A stretch of 64,000 nucleotides of DNA, taken from assembly GCA_033239005.1 (NCBI GenBank), contig BSQZ01000002.1, forward strand, positions 5,236,001 to 5,300,000, in the 5' to 3' direction. The DNA comes from Lamellibrachia satsuma. Lineage: Eukaryota; Annelida; Polychaeta; Sabellida; Siboglinidae. A model generated the notes under the pieces. It searched no databases. It was not told the DNA's origin and saw only the letters and a list, made by a program, of their open reading frames with translations. The translations under genes and the position numbers were made by a program. Shown in pieces: positions 62,811 through 64,000 of this stretch (the stretch's first letter is position 1; the number at the start of each line of letters is the position of its first letter).

Positions 62811-62893
62811 ATGAATAATACGATACACATACTTATTACACGTACTGTCAACAATAATACGATACACATACTTATTACACGTACTATCAACAA
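62811..62893 (+). repeat. 43-bp tandem duplication
   Basis: AATAATACGATACACATACT and the following bases through TTACACGTACT and CAACAAT occur twice, back to back. Confidence 0.85.
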
Positions 62894-63259
62894 TCTAGAT
62901 TACAGTCAGGGTGATGAAATGGTGTTAGTTACAAAATGGTAATGATAGTAAACCCTGTTTAAATTGAAACAAAGTTCTAATGATAATTAGTTATGATCAT
63001 ATTATAACTATTTTATATTACATAAACCTTAACTTTGTCTCTTGCCATTAAACGTGACGTGAAATGTCATAGTTCATACCGGTAACAACTGGCTTGCGCA
63101 ATTACGTTTCAACAATGCTCTTTAATCACTATTAGACAGCAGACAGCAGTGATTACTGATTCATTTTTACACTCCAGAAAGATCCGAACCCAAAACATAG
63201 CATCTCAAATGCAAACCCCGTGTGGACGCATAATAATAGCGCCATGTCCTCCCCTTGGG

Positions 63260-63271
<12 letters not shown>

Positions 63272-63319
<48 letters not shown>

Positions 63320-63412
63320 GCGTGTGCGTGTGCGTGTGCGTGTGCGTGTGCGTGTGCGTGTGCGTGTGCGTGTGCGTGTGCGTGCATGTGCGTGTGCGCG
63401 CGTGTGTGTGTG
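63272..63412. repeat. Compound (GT)n(GCGTGT)n microsatellite
   Basis: A TG tract passes into a GTGTGC hexamer tract, then decays. Open frames in this run are artefacts. Confidence 0.95.
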
Positions 63413-63861
63413 TACAACTTACGTCATGTTTATCTAATCGATATGTTTACCTGTCTGCGTGTACACAGCACAATCAAACCGTTAGTCGCCAAGCCACGCA
63501 CGTGGTGTTGGACGTGATTCAGTAGCTTCCAGTCTTGCCTTTGTGCAAACATCTGCTGATGAACATTTGTAAATGCGACGTGTGTGAAGGTTTACCTTTG
63601 CGGGGCATTGTCGACGACTTTCCCACGTTACGTCGGCTTTTGTGCGTGGGCAAATCCCTATCGGTCAAAACCACCAATGCCAAAAGGTTATTATCCACAT
63701 CGATCCTACTTCCACATACAAAATAACAGAAGCAATAGAAGAACATCGTCGACAACATTATTTGATAGTATGTATACAGCTTTATAAAATATGTAAAATA
63801 TAATTCTACGTTTACATTTGTTGTCATAAGTAAACGCATACATTGATTGATTAACTTTAAA

Positions 63862-64000
63862 CAGTGGCGTGTTTAGGGGGCCATTTGGCCACTCCCCCTT
63901 GGGTTACATGTTTTTATTTTTTCCCCGTATTTTCCGTTGCGCCCAGCGACTAGGCTCGCTTCCCCCGACCTCCACCTTTGCGAGATCCTCAAACATTGGT
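63862..64000. mobile_element. Short MITE, copy 2, cut by window end
   Basis: Begins CAGTGGCGTGTTTAGG and shares TTTGCGAGATCCT with the copy at 61228-61366; the right end is beyond the window. Confidence 0.55.

Larger units (their letters stand above)
58267..63200. other. Intergenic region upstream of the matrix gene, no gene recognised
   Basis: No coding exon, tRNA or rRNA found. It should include the promoter and any 5' UTR exons of the matrix gene; TTACAG just before 58242 could be an acceptor for an upstream leader exon. CA-rich simple sequence at 60345-60590 produces His/Thr/Ala-rich frames. An imperfect pair of related segments lies at 57060-57170 (inside intron 1) and 58735-58890, both with GTGAAACGTAACG. 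Confidence 0.45.

Overview
This is a metazoan nuclear window: split genes with short coding exons and GT-AG introns, tRNA-derived SINEs, hAT-like and pogo-like elements, non-LTR retrotransposon remnants, and many micro- and minisatellites. A lophotrochozoan, most probably a mollusc, fits best. That rests mainly on a secreted VWA / TSP1 / chitin-binding / LamG gene resembling shell-matrix (Pif-type) proteins and on SINEs with a core I associate with mollusc-type SINE families. The taxon is inference. All exon models were joined by hand from splice sites and reading phase; each join keeps frame.

Layout. (1) 57-21418 (+): the 3' half of an otoferlin-type ferlin, 21 coding exons encoding the last 925 residues (C2D, linker, C2E, C2F, C-terminal membrane anchor). 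(2) 22840-24733 (-): complete three-exon TMEM97 (174 aa), tail-to-tail with the ferlin. (3) 24948-30825 (+): complete five-exon LTO1 (130 aa), head-to-head with TMEM97 across about 0.2 kb. (4) 31641-35187 (-): YRDC, four exons, first exon not securely placed (candidate at 39393-39411), tail-to-tail with LTO1. (5) 41299-58212 (-): a complete 15-exon gene for a 668-residue secreted protein: signal peptide, TSP1, TSP1, VWA with an intact MIDAS, a cysteine-rich TSP1-like module, a peritrophin-type chitin-binding domain and a LamG domain. (6) 58270-64000: no gene recognised; microsatellites and small inverted-repeat elements.

The genes look functionally unrelated: membrane fusion (ferlin), sterol/sigma-2 biology (TMEM97), Fe-S delivery for ribosome function (LTO1), tRNA t6A synthesis (YRDC), and a probable extracellular or biomineral matrix protein. 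Tail-to-tail and head-to-head spacing between neighbours is tight, while introns are swollen by repeats.

The most interesting observations are the domain order and exon-phase pattern of the secreted matrix gene, a 27-bp minisatellite that grew from inside a single SINE copy, and transposon insertions lying within a few to a few tens of bases of splice sites in the ferlin gene. I saw no evidence of a prokaryote-type system.
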